In this document: positions 17,004 to 25,628 of the stretch, in pieces
Layout of the letters: each line of letters begins with the position of its first letter
Position numbering within the stretch: the first letter of the stretch is position 1
Source of the DNA: Chloroflexota bacterium
GTDB taxonomy: Bacteria > Chloroflexota > Dehalococcoidia > GIF9 > UBA5629
Direction of reading: 5' to 3'
Assembly (NCBI GenBank): GCA_016875875.1
Contig: VGOP01000007.1
Location: 1-64,000 of the forward strand
DNA: 64,000 nucleotides
The notes under the pieces: generated by a model
Told to the model about the DNA's origin: nothing
Database searches by the model: none
Seen by the model: only the letters and a program-made list of their open reading frames with translations
Translations under genes and position numbers: made by a program

Positions 17004-17474
17004 ATGGCTAAACAAGTTTATTACGAGGATGTTGAAGTTGGTACTGAAGTAACTCCAGTGGCTAAAATTGCCACGTCACGGATGCTGGTTCAGTGGGCGG
17101 GAGCCTCGGGAGATTTTAATCCCTTGCATTACGAAGACGATTTTGCCAAAGCTATGGGCGTAGGTGCTCCTATTGTGCATGGTGCTCTTAAACGCGCTTG
17201 GCTGGGCCATTTGATTACTGACTGGATTGGGGAGCAGGGGGTGCTGAAGAAGTTGTCGTGCCAGTACCGCGGCATGGACTACCCCCGGAAGATGAAAACT
17301 ATGGAAGAGCCACATGATGGTGAAACATGGTGGTGCAAGGGCAAGGTGGCCAAGAAATACGAGGAGGGTGGCGAGCATCTTGTTGAGTGCGAGATTTGGG
17401 TGGAGAATGGGAAGGGGGATAAAACGACACCGGGCGCAGCTTTAGTCGCCTTACCGTCAAGGGGCAAGAAATAG
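17004..17474 (+). CDS. MaoC-like enoyl-CoA hydratase (catalytic partner)
   Basis: This 156-residue hot-dog protein contains GASGDFNPLHYEDDFAKAMG followed by APIVHGALKRAW. Asp37 and His42 form the intact DxxxxH catalytic dyad of R-specific enoyl-CoA hydratases. It should add water across the double bond made by the acyl-CoA dehydrogenases of the operon, giving a (3R)-hydroxyacyl-CoA or its equivalent. Immediate adjacency to a His-lacking MaoC gene suggests a two-subunit enzyme. GAGGAGG precedes the ATG. Confidence 0.85.
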   Translation: MAKQVYYEDVEVGTEVTPVAKIATSRMLVQWAGASGDFNPLHYEDDFAKAMGVGAPIVHGALKRAWLGHLITDWIGEQGVLKKLSCQYRGMDYPRKMKTMEEPHDGETWWCKGKVAKKYEEGGEHLVECEIWVENGKGDKTTPGAALVALPSRGKK

Positions 17475-17589
17475 AAGCAGCGTCTTTGCCGGATAAGTAT
17501 TTGGGAGGCGATTTCTCCGAAACGCTGTAGTAAACTGGTGTTTCGCGAGATTAGTCAAAAAACTAACATAAGGAGGTAATCAGATAAAC

Positions 17590-18369
17590 ATGGGAAAGCT
17601 AGATGGAAAGGTAGCTGTTGTCACTGGAGCAGCACGTGGCATAGGCGAGGCTGATGCGCTGTTGTTTGCCAAGGAGGGTGCTGCTGTTTTGGTGAGTGAC
17701 GTTGACGAAGCCCCGTTGAAGGAAGTGGTCCAGAAGATAAAGACTGCTGGGGGAAAGGCCGAAGCTTGCGCTGGCGATGTTACAAAGCTAGAAGATTGTC
17801 AAAAAATGATGGATACAGCAGCGGAGAAATTCGGCAAGATTGATATCCTGGTCAACAACGCCGGACTTACCAGAGATGCCCTGATACATAAGATGACTGA
17901 TGCCCAGTGGGATTTGTGTGTTGATATTAGTCTTAAGGGAACCTTTAACTGTATTAGAGCTGCCTCTAAATACATGATGAAGGAAGGACATAATGGGCGG
18001 ATAATCAACGTGGCCTCAGTAGCCGGGCTGATGGGAAACGTTGGGCAAATTAACTATTCTGCTGCTAAGGCAGGCCTCATTGGGCTCACTAAGACGGTAG
18101 CCAGAGAATGGGGAAGATTTGGCACCACCTGTAATGTCGTTGCTTATGGTTTCGTTGATACCCGGTTGACCAGAGAGAAAGAAGCGCAGCAAGAAGAGGT
18201 GGGTGGTGAACTGGTGGGAATACCCAAGAAGGTCAGGGATATGGTTCTTCTGCAAATAAAACCGATGACGCCTGAAGATGCTGCCAAGCCTGTCCTGTTC
18301 CTAGCTTCGGATGATGCTGCCTTTATCACCGGTCAGGTATTTAATGTTTCATCAGGGATGTATATGTAG
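17590..18369 (+). CDS. Short-chain dehydrogenase/reductase (FabG-like)
   Basis: The 259-residue classical SDR has the cofactor motif VVTGAARGIGEADA near residue 10 and the NNAG block (LVNNAGLTRDALIHKM). The catalytic Ser and Tyr/Lys are in NVASVAGLMGNVGQINYSAAKAG. It most likely oxidises a hydroxyacyl-CoA intermediate with NAD(P), in step with the MaoC hydratase. AAGGAGGT precedes the start by about 12 bases. A 115-base gap separates it from the MaoC genes and shows no clear terminator, so it is probably in the same operon. Confidence 0.85.
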   Translation: MGKLDGKVAVVTGAARGIGEADALLFAKEGAAVLVSDVDEAPLKEVVQKIKTAGGKAEACAGDVTKLEDCQKMMDTAAEKFGKIDILVNNAGLTRDALIHKMTDAQWDLCVDISLKGTFNCIRAASKYMMKEGHNGRIINVASVAGLMGNVGQINYSAAKAGLIGLTKTVAREWGRFGTTCNVVAYGFVDTRLTREKEAQQEEVGGELVGIPKKVRDMVLLQIKPMTPEDAAKPVLFLASDDAAFITGQVFNVSSGMYM

Positions 18370-18459
18370 ATTTTACCGTTCTAGCTTGCTGTGGTTCGAC
18401 ATGTGACGGATATGGCATTACTCGTCTACTAACAACTGAACAGTGTAAGGAGGCCCAAA

Positions 18460-19392
18460 ATGGCAAAAAGGCTAGAAGGTAAGGTAGCGGTAGTTACCGG
18501 TGCTGGGCGTGGCATTGGTAGAGGTGAGGCATTAGCCCTGGCTGCTGAAGGAGCCAAGGTGGTGGTTAATGACCTCGGTGGTGCAGGTGATGGTACTGGT
18601 GCCGCTAAAACCCCGGCTGCGGAGGTGGTTCAGGAAATTGAAAAGCTGGGTGGAGAGGCCGTCGCTAACTATGACTCCGTAGCCGCTCCAGAAGGTGGGG
18701 AAAACATCATAAAGACGGCAATTGATACTTTTGGCCGGATTGACATTGTAGTCAACAACGCTGGCATCCTCAGAGACCGCATGGTTTTCAATATGAGTGA
18801 AGAGGAATGGGACGCGGTCATCAAAGTTCATTTGTATGGTACTTTCCATTGTACAAAGCCGGCGTGTGTTTATTTCAGGCAGCAGAGAAGCGGCAGGATA
18901 ATAAATACCTCTTCCACATCCGGGTTAGGTAACATGGGACAAGCCAATTACAGTGCTGCTAAGGAGGGGATTGTCGGTTTCACCAGGACGGTAGCCAGAG
19001 ACATGGGGAGATATGGTGTAACTTGCAATGCTATCCGTCCCAGTGCCGGAACAAGGCTAACCTTGACGCCGGAACTGAGAGCCGCCTGGGAGAAGGCTAA
19101 AGCCGAAGGCTTTCGTCCTGTATCGGCTGGAATAACGCTAGATGATTTGCAAAAGATGACCCCTGATATGATAGCACCCTTAGTTGTATACTTGTGCACT
19201 GATGAGGCAGCGAACATAAACGGTTATACTTTCTTAGTTGGTGGTGGTGAAATAGGTATTTATTCCGAACCAGAGGTAAGAAGCCGCATATGTAAAGATG
19301 GTATATGGACACTGGGTGAGCTTATCAGCATTGTGCCTAAGACTCTGGCTAGGGAATTGATAAACCCGGCACCACCGCAACCACCGAAATAA
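18460..19392 (+). CDS. SDR dehydrogenase of the multifunctional-enzyme-2 / 17beta-HSD4 type
   Basis: The 310-residue SDR has the pattern VVTGAGRGIGRGEALALAAE and then NDLGGAGDGTG, an insertion after the second strand found in the dehydrogenase unit of peroxisomal MFE-2. The NNAGILRDRMVFNM block and the active-site STSGLGNMGQANYSAAKEG follow. MFE-2 dehydrogenases oxidise (3R)-hydroxyacyl-CoA made by MaoC-type hydratases, which matches the neighbouring genes. The C-terminal tail (about 265-310) is longer than in FabG and ends in PAPPQPPK. AAGGAGG precedes the ATG. Confidence 0.85.
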   Translation: MAKRLEGKVAVVTGAGRGIGRGEALALAAEGAKVVVNDLGGAGDGTGAAKTPAAEVVQEIEKLGGEAVANYDSVAAPEGGENIIKTAIDTFGRIDIVVNNAGILRDRMVFNMSEEEWDAVIKVHLYGTFHCTKPACVYFRQQRSGRIINTSSTSGLGNMGQANYSAAKEGIVGFTRTVARDMGRYGVTCNAIRPSAGTRLTLTPELRAAWEKAKAEGFRPVSAGITLDDLQKMTPDMIAPLVVYLCTDEAANINGYTFLVGGGEIGIYSEPEVRSRICKDGIWTLGELISIVPKTLARELINPAPPQPPK

Positions 19393-19610
19393 TAGGCCGG
19401 TGATATTTACCTGCGTGGTATTATGGACCGCTTGAATATTGAAATTCGGTAATATCTACTATCTGCATAAATATGTGATACATTGTAGGTACTACCAAAA
19501 GTTGAGTTTTCATATCTGGTAGCAGTCCCATTTATTGCGTCAGTATTGCTCGTCATGACGAATGCATATGTTGAGTCTGCCAAGACTAACCAAGTTCGAG
19601 GAGGCTGAAA

Positions 19611-20813
19611 ATGGATTTCAAGCTTAGTGAGAAAGAGAAGACTCTCATAGCAGAGATTGCCAAATTCGCCAAAAAAGAGTTGCCTGAGGATTTTGTTGGC
19701 ACTCATCTAATTGACCAGGAATACAGAGACTTTGAATTTGAAATATCCATGTCTAAGAAGCTAGCCCAGAATGGGTGGCTGGTTATGAGTTGGCCGAAGG
19801 AATATGGGGGGCAAGGCGCTTCTTTAACGGAACAAACGGTGTATGAGATGGAGATATCCTATTGGGGGATACCAGGGGCGTGGATGGGTATAAGTGGCAC
19901 ACAATGGGTTGGTCCCTGCCTTATGATGTTTGGCACGGAAGAGCAGAAAAACAAGTATCTGCCGTTAATTGCCTCGGGAGAACGAGATGGTGTCTGGTGC
20001 ACGGGCTATAGTGAGCCCAACGCAGGCTCTGATCTTGCTAACCTGCAGACCCGGGCTGTAAGAGATGGAGACTATTACATTATCAATGGCCAAAAAGTGT
20101 GGACTAGCAAAGCCCAGCATTCGCGATGGTGCTGGCTTCTGGTCAGAACCGATTCCACTGTCGCCAAGAAGCACCGTGGGCTCAGCCTCTTTATCGTGGA
20201 CATGAAGAGCCCAGGAGTTACAGTTAACCCTATATTGAACTACTACGGTCGGCATCACTTTAATGAGGTATTTTTCGATAATGTGAGGGTTCCGGCTTCT
20301 AATCTGGTCGGTGAGGAGAACAGGGGGTGGTATCACCTAATGCAAGCGCTCGCGTTTGAAAGACGTAGTGTGGCACCATTAGCCTATGGAAGTTCCAAGA
20401 GATTGTTGGAAAATCTAGTTAAGTATGTCAAGGAGACTCAGCGCCAAGGTGAGTCCTTGAGCCAAATTCCTGCTATTCGCCATAAGTTGGCTGAGATGGC
20501 AATAGACGTTGAGATAGTTAAACTGTTTGCCTACCAGTTTACTTGGCGGGTATCGCAAGGTGCAATACCCGCCTACGAATCATCGAGGAACAAGATTATG
20601 GGTGACGACGTGCTTAGACGTATGGCTATTTCTGGGGCAGAGATTTTGGGAGTCTACTCTCAAGTTGATCCGGATTCAAAATGGGCTCGACTCAAGGGAA
20701 CCATTCAAGGGGCTTATCTCGGTTTCCCCGGTGCCATGATTGCTGCTGGGACTGCCGAGGTGGAGAGAAGCATTATAGCTCAATTTAGATTGGGTTTACC
20801 CAAATCATATTAG
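19611..20813 (+). CDS. Acyl-CoA dehydrogenase, catalytic subunit candidate
   Basis: This 400-residue acyl-CoA dehydrogenase has SEPNAGSDLANLQT, the FAD/substrate strand INGQKVWTSKAQH and a C-terminal IAAGTAEVER. The YEGT-type Glu is Ala, while Glu250 in LAFERRSVAPLAYG occupies the isovaleryl-dehydrogenase-type base position. It is followed 27 bases later by a second, shorter dehydrogenase with no candidate base. The pair resembles the two-gene, alpha2beta2 dehydrogenases of actinobacterial steroid side-chain breakdown. GAGGAGG precedes the ATG. Confidence 0.88.
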   Translation: MDFKLSEKEKTLIAEIAKFAKKELPEDFVGTHLIDQEYRDFEFEISMSKKLAQNGWLVMSWPKEYGGQGASLTEQTVYEMEISYWGIPGAWMGISGTQWVGPCLMMFGTEEQKNKYLPLIASGERDGVWCTGYSEPNAGSDLANLQTRAVRDGDYYIINGQKVWTSKAQHSRWCWLLVRTDSTVAKKHRGLSLFIVDMKSPGVTVNPILNYYGRHHFNEVFFDNVRVPASNLVGEENRGWYHLMQALAFERRSVAPLAYGSSKRLLENLVKYVKETQRQGESLSQIPAIRHKLAEMAIDVEIVKLFAYQFTWRVSQGAIPAYESSRNKIMGDDVLRRMAISGAEILGVYSQVDPDSKWARLKGTIQGAYLGFPGAMIAAGTAEVERSIIAQFRLGLPKSY

Positions 20814-20840
20814 TCGCTTACGGAGATTATAGGAGGCGAT

Positions 20841-21974
20841 ATGGACTTCAGTTTTACGGAAGAGCAAGAAATGCTCCGGACTATGGCGAGGGATTTTCTG
20901 GCCAACGAATGTCCCAAGTCTAAGGTCAGAGAGTTGGATAAAGACGAAAAGGGCTATGATCCACAGATGTGGCGTAACATGGCGGAACTGGGATGGATGG
21001 GACTTGTTTTCCCGGAGGAGTATGGAGGAACAGGAGCCAGTTTTGTTGACCTGGTAGCCTTGATGGAGGAAATGGGAAGAAACATCGTACCAGGCCCTTT
21101 CTTTTCTACTATTGCCCTCTGTGCCTTGGCCATTTTAGAATTCGGCACAAATGAGCAGAAAGCTAAGTTCTTACCGCAAATAGCCAAGGGCGAGACTATT
21201 TGGACCTTGGCTTCGATGGAACAAACAGGTAGCTATGAAACCTCAGAGATAAACCTCAGCGCTCGCCCTGACGGTGATGACTATGTGCTAGAGGGTGAGA
21301 AGATTTTTGTCTCCGACGCCCATGTAGCCAATTACATCCTTGTGGTAGCGAGGACAGGCAAAGGCAAAGCACCACAGGCAAGAATCACAGTGTTCATAGT
21401 TGATGCTAAATCTCCAGCACTTAGAATAGAAATAATACCCACTATGGCGGGAGACAGGCAGTTCCAGGTGATTTTCAATAAAGCTAAGGTGTCCAAGAAT
21501 GATATCTTGGGAGCTGCGGGTGGAGGTTGGGAAGTAGTCAATTTCATCTTGCAGAGGGCCGCTGTCTTGAAATGTGCTGAGATTTCAGGCGCATGTCAAG
21601 CTGTCCTCGATATGACTAGTGCCTATGCCAAAGAGCGGGTGCAGTTCGACCGACCTATCGGGTCTTTCCAGGCAGTCCAACAAAAACTGGCTGATATGCT
21701 TATAGATATTGAGGCGATTCAATATCTTGTTTATCAGGCGGCCTGCGGCATAAGCGAAGGCGAGCCATCTCAGCTGCAGATTTCTGTAGCCAAAGCCAAG
21801 GCAAGCCAAGCTTACGAAAAGATTTGCATTGATGGAATCACGGCTCACGGAGCTATTGGCTTTACCTTTGACCACGATATAGGACTATATTTCCGTCGTG
21901 TCAAAGCAGCGGAGTTTGCTGCTGGAGACGTTGACTTACACCGGGGGAAAATAGCTGCTGAATTAGGACTCTAG
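20841..21974 (+). CDS. Acyl-CoA dehydrogenase, probable non-catalytic partner subunit
   Basis: The 377-residue acyl-CoA-dehydrogenase-fold protein begins MDFSFTEEQEMLRTMARDFL and ends in a typical helical domain (AHGAIGFTFDHDIGLYFRR). Neither usual base position holds Glu: Gln238 in ILQRAAVL stands at the isovaleryl-type site, and AAGDVDLHR replaces the YEGT segment. The middle-domain motif usually written TEPxAGSD is MEQTGSYETSE here. It therefore probably serves as the second subunit of a heteromeric enzyme with the gene just upstream. AGGAGGCG precedes the start. Confidence 0.85.
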   Translation: MDFSFTEEQEMLRTMARDFLANECPKSKVRELDKDEKGYDPQMWRNMAELGWMGLVFPEEYGGTGASFVDLVALMEEMGRNIVPGPFFSTIALCALAILEFGTNEQKAKFLPQIAKGETIWTLASMEQTGSYETSEINLSARPDGDDYVLEGEKIFVSDAHVANYILVVARTGKGKAPQARITVFIVDAKSPALRIEIIPTMAGDRQFQVIFNKAKVSKNDILGAAGGGWEVVNFILQRAAVLKCAEISGACQAVLDMTSAYAKERVQFDRPIGSFQAVQQKLADMLIDIEAIQYLVYQAACGISEGEPSQLQISVAKAKASQAYEKICIDGITAHGAIGFTFDHDIGLYFRRVKAAEFAAGDVDLHRGKIAAELGL

Positions 21975-22204
21975 ATCCGATGGTATTGACATACTGTGGT
22001 ATAATGATTTTCAGACCTGTGTCTCTATCTTATTTTTAGGTGTGTTTCAAATTAGCCAGATGATGTATAAAGAGATAAAACTTGGTGGAAGGGGGTGGTA
22101 GTATCGAGTAGTAAGGCTTAGCATTCTGGGGCAAACAATGGTCGATGAGTGTTTGTCAGCAGAGAAAGCTCTAAGGACAAATAGTGTAGGAGGTTAATGA
22201 CTAA

Positions 22205-24034
22205 GTGAAAAAGTATGTGTTTATATCGTTGGTCTGCCTTTTGTTGGTAGCGTTAGTTCTTCCTGCCTGTGCTGCACCTAAAGAGGAAAATGTCATAAAA
22301 GTCGGCATCATTGGGCCAATGACGTTCCCAGAGGGCGAAAACCACTGGATGGGAGCTGAGTTAGGAGCCGCGGAAGTCAATGCTGGCGGTGGCATAAAAA
22401 TAGGTGACCAAACATATACCATCAAATTGATTAAGGCGGACTCTAATGAGGTGCTCAGCATTACGGATGCAGCTTCAGCCATGGAAAAACTGATAACCGT
22501 GGACAAGGCGGACTTTGTCTATGGTGGCTTCAGGACAGAGGGTGTATTCCCCATGCAAGACGTAGCTATGAACTACAAGAAGATATTCTTCGATTATGGT
22601 GCCGCTACTGCAGCGCTCTGCGGGAAAGTAAACGAGGATTACGATCGCTATAAGTACTTCTTCAAAGGAACTCCGTTCAACGAGTACTTCTTGATCGGCA
22701 ATGTTTTCATGGTTACGAGCTTGATTAAGGCCGAGCTTATAAAGCAGCTAAACCTAGACACAGTGAGGGTTGCCATAATAGCTGAGAAACTGGCGTGGAC
22801 TGAGGCGATGATAAAAATTGCCGAGGCGAGACTGCCAGGGATGGGGATGGAAGTCGTTGGGACATGGCGCACGTCAGATACAGCCACAGATGTCAATGCT
22901 GCATTGGCAGCTATTGCTGCTAAAGAACCCCATATTATCTTCTGCATATTCTCGGGACCGGTAGGTATCACCTTTGCTAAGCAGGCAGCCGAGTTACAAA
23001 TCCCAGCCTGCTCAGAAGGCATTTTCGTCGAAGCGCAGAAAAGCAGCTTTATGGAGGCAACTGGTGGTAAGGGATTATATATAACTACCCTAAATACCTA
23101 CTCAAGGGAAGTAGTATATAATGACAAAACACAACCCTTCGTCACTGCCTTCGTGAACAAATATAACCAGCTCCCGCTATATACTGCTGCTACCTACGAT
23201 GGCATGCATGCGTTAAAATTGTTCTTGGAAAAGGCCCAAAGCATGGATCCCGATGTCTTAGTCCCCGTTATTGAAGGCACGCCGTTCACAGCGACGTCTG
23301 GTAATGCGGCCTACTTTAAGATGGGCGATAAGTGTCCCCCAAACTGTGCACATGACCTGATATATGGCCCTGGTTATGTGACCGGCGCCGCCACTCAGTG
23401 GCAGGATACGGACCCAATCATGGGGTCGAAAGTCATCTGGCCACAGTCTTATGAAGGTGTAGCTGCAGCGTGGAAAGATGTAAAGTACGGTGGTACCTAC
23501 CCGTACATGATACCACCGAATGTAGTCGCGAAGTTCAAGCGTGAAGCGCCAGCGGCACCGCCAGAAGGCGAAAAACCAGCCGGACCTAAGCTTTCTTTCA
23601 AGCCAGTTGAGTACACCAATGCTGAGTTTGGCTTCTCTTTACAATATCCCAACAATTACACGAGGGACGCAGCGGAAGAAAAAGATGCCACCAAACTCTA
23701 CGCTAAAGCCGGGACTGTTCCGGTAATATCTGCCTCTGTTAGGGAACAAGCTACCTTTGCTGAGGCTGTAAAAGCTGCACTTGGGCCAAAGAGTAAAGCA
23801 GGTACAGACATCACGGTTGGCGCTGAGAAGGAAGTAACTCTAGCAGATGGTAACAAAGCTACCGCGGCCAAAGTTGACTGGACGGTTTCGGCAGGATTTG
23901 CAGGTGAGACCTATGCTCTCGGGGTTAAGAAGGGCGACAAGTGGATTCTAGTTACCATAACTACTGTTGCCATGCTTATACCTTACGACGAAGCTCAGTT
24001 CTCCGAGATAGCCGGAACCTTAACAGTTAAATAA
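22205..24034 (+). CDS. Liv-type ABC substrate-binding lipoprotein with C-terminal PsbP-like extension
   Basis: This 609-residue protein starts with a lipoprotein signal (hydrophobic stretch ending LPACAAP; Cys22 would be lipidated). Residues about 32-440 form a periplasmic-binding type I fold of the branched-chain amino acid/amide family (KVGIIGPMTFPEGENHW). After an Ala/Pro-rich linker, residues about 465-609 form an extra domain (YTNAEFGFSLQYPNNYTR to ISEIAGTLTVK-like end). That domain is also present in the next gene and at 33023. It should capture the imported substrate for the two permeases downstream. The start is GTG with AGGAGG 11 bases upstream. In this context an organic acid is a likelier ligand than an amino acid. 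Confidence 0.85.
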   Translation: MKKYVFISLVCLLLVALVLPACAAPKEENVIKVGIIGPMTFPEGENHWMGAELGAAEVNAGGGIKIGDQTYTIKLIKADSNEVLSITDAASAMEKLITVDKADFVYGGFRTEGVFPMQDVAMNYKKIFFDYGAATAALCGKVNEDYDRYKYFFKGTPFNEYFLIGNVFMVTSLIKAELIKQLNLDTVRVAIIAEKLAWTEAMIKIAEARLPGMGMEVVGTWRTSDTATDVNAALAAIAAKEPHIIFCIFSGPVGITFAKQAAELQIPACSEGIFVEAQKSSFMEATGGKGLYITTLNTYSREVVYNDKTQPFVTAFVNKYNQLPLYTAATYDGMHALKLFLEKAQSMDPDVLVPVIEGTPFTATSGNAAYFKMGDKCPPNCAHDLIYGPGYVTGAATQWQDTDPIMGSKVIWPQSYEGVAAAWKDVKYGGTYPYMIPPNVVAKFKREAPAAPPEGEKPAGPKLSFKPVEYTNAEFGFSLQYPNNYTRDAAEEKDATKLYAKAGTVPVISASVREQATFAEAVKAALGPKSKAGTDITVGAEKEVTLADGNKATAAKVDWTVSAGFAGETYALGVKKGDKWILVTITTVAMLIPYDEAQFSEIAGTLTVK

Positions 24035-24056
24035 CTGATGTTTTTAAGGAGGTGTG

Positions 24057-24635
24057 GTGCTAAAAAAGACATATAAATTCGCGATAGTGTCCGTTGTCAT
24101 GTTGCTTGTTTTGGGTCTGACCTTGCCAGCGTGCACGTCAAAGAAACCGGCTGATACAGAGCAGCCGTCGGCTCCGGCACAAGCTGCACTGTCTTTTAAA
24201 GCCAAGACGTATACTAATGCAAAGGATGGCTTCTCCATTCAATACCCAGACAATTGGGTAGAGCGGCCGGAGATTGTGAGCACGACCATCGTGGCTGCTT
24301 TCGGTGTACCGGGATTCGTTCCAGGGGTAAGTCTTAGCGTCCGTGATGCGGATAAGCCTCTGACTGCCGATTGGATCGTTGCAGCAAACACGGCCGAGGG
24401 GAACGTAGGTGTTACAGTTGACTCGCCACTCAAGGAGACGACTTTGGCAGATGGTACCCCAGCCATCGAGTACAAATCAAGCTTTAAGAGTTCAGGGTAC
24501 GACATTGTTTCTTTCGGTATCAGCGCAGACAAAGATGGCAAGCGGATCCGTGCAACTGTATGGACCATAGACGCGTTCTCTCCTTACGATGAAGCCTTGT
24601 TTTCGGAGATAGCGCACACCTTAACAGTCAAATAA
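24057..24635 (+). CDS. Lipoprotein consisting of the same PsbP-like domain
   Basis: The 192-residue lipoprotein has a signal peptide ending LTLPACTSKK, then a single domain that repeats the C-terminal extension of the upstream binding protein. Shared landmarks are KTYTNAKDGFSIQYPDNW, TLADGTPA and a PYDEALFSEIAHTLTVK ending, almost identical to the neighbour's end. Such PsbP/DUF1795-like domains are found in small lipoproteins of unknown role. The gene lies 22 bases downstream and must have arisen from, or donated, that extension. The GTG at 24057 was chosen because the AAGGAGG site ends four bases before it; a GTG at 24054 is also in frame but too close. Confidence 0.8.
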   Translation: MLKKTYKFAIVSVVMLLVLGLTLPACTSKKPADTEQPSAPAQAALSFKAKTYTNAKDGFSIQYPDNWVERPEIVSTTIVAAFGVPGFVPGVSLSVRDADKPLTADWIVAANTAEGNVGVTVDSPLKETTLADGTPAIEYKSSFKSSGYDIVSFGISADKDGKRIRATVWTIDAFSPYDEALFSEIAHTLTVK

Positions 24636-24673
24636 CTAAAACTTTTGCAAAGTAGCCAAGGGTAAGCCTATAT

Positions 24674-24710
24674 GGTGACCCCGGGTTGGTCGAAACGTCC
24701 CGGGGTCACC
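24674..24710. terminator. Strong intercistronic hairpin between lipoprotein and permease genes
   Basis: GGTGACCCCGGG (24674-24685) and CCCGGGGTCACC (24699-24710) pair perfectly over 12 bp, with a 13-base loop. No T run follows on the plus strand. It is therefore more likely an mRNA-stabilising or partial-termination element than a full terminator. This would allow high binding-protein expression relative to the permeases. Confidence 0.7.
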
Positions 24711-24755
24711 ATGAGAATAAACGGAAGACATTAAAATAATAAGTTTGGAAGAGTT

Positions 24756-25628
24756 ATGATTCAATCATTTTTGATTCAGTCACTGGTAACAGGGGGGGTA
24801 TATGCCATGCTGGCTGTGGGCTTCGCGCTCATCTTTGGCGTAGCCCGAATGATAAACCTGGCGCATACCTCGTTCTTGATGCTGGCAGCCTACGGCATGT
24901 TTTATTTTACCTCCAGGCTGGGATGGAATGTCGGCTTAGCGATAATCATATCCTTAGTTGGCACCACGCTTATAGGTCTAGTGAGCTACAAGCTATTCAT
25001 TGACCGGATACGTGAGCACCAGGTAACCGTGCTGCTGATTACCATTGCCCTGGCTATGGTTTTTCAGGAATGCATGCTTTTGGCCTTCAAGGCTCACTTC
25101 TGGACAGCACCGACTCTTATTGTGGGGTACTGGGTATTGTTTGGAGTGAAGATTTCCTACCAGTACTTGGTGGTATTGGCGGTAGTCGTGTTTGTTCTGC
25201 TTGGCATATGGGCGCTTTTGGCAAAGACAAAACTAGGGATTGGCATCAGAGCCACGGCTCAGGATACGGAAATTGCCAACCTGATGGGGATTAGCGTTCC
25301 CAGGATACTCTTGATAACAATGGGCATGGCCACGACGCTGGCAGCTATTGCAGGTGCTGTGGTTGCCCCGCTGTGGACTGTTCACCCCTATATGTGGGCG
25401 GGCCCATTGGTAATGGTTATGGCAATTGTGGTGCTAGGTGGATTAGGGAGCGTCAAAGGTAGTGTTGTCGGTGCTTTTATAATAGGGCTCGTTGAGACAA
25501 CGGTTGTTTTCTGGCTCCCCGGAGGCGCCTTCCTGAGCTCGGCATTTGCCTTGCTGGTTATGGTAATAATACTTGTGGTCAGACCCGAGGGTCTATATGG
25601 CATAGTTTTTGAAGAGGAGAGACTATAA
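24756..25628 (+). CDS. livH: Branched-chain-type ABC transporter permease (LivH family)
   Basis: The 290-residue integral membrane protein has about eight hydrophobic helices. It starts with SLVTGGVYAMLAVGFALIFG and carries the LivH-type cytoplasmic loop GIGIRATAQDTEIANLMGI, which contacts the ATPase. It forms one half of the import channel for the binding protein encoded upstream. It ends directly at the start codon of the second permease, so translation is coupled. The family moves branched amino acids, amides and a range of aromatic or aliphatic acids. The gene symbol denotes family, not proven substrate. Confidence 0.9.
   Translation: MIQSFLIQSLVTGGVYAMLAVGFALIFGVARMINLAHTSFLMLAAYGMFYFTSRLGWNVGLAIIISLVGTTLIGLVSYKLFIDRIREHQVTVLLITIALAMVFQECMLLAFKAHFWTAPTLIVGYWVLFGVKISYQYLVVLAVVVFVLLGIWALLAKTKLGIGIRATAQDTEIANLMGISVPRILLITMGMATTLAAIAGAVVAPLWTVHPYMWAGPLVMVMAIVVLGGLGSVKGSVVGAFIIGLVETTVVFWLPGGAFLSSAFALLVMVIILVVRPEGLYGIVFEEERL

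Noticed and set aside
19393-19610. Possible end of the operon between the MFE-2-like SDR and the acyl-CoA dehydrogenase genes
   Set aside because: I see no convincing hairpin with T run and no strong promoter in this 218-base gap, so a break in the operon is not called.
21986-22005. TTGACA and TATAAT before the ABC binding-protein gene
   Set aside because: The two hexamers are only 8 bases apart, too close for a sigma-70 promoter. An extended -10 (TGGTATAAT) alone remains possible but unsupported.
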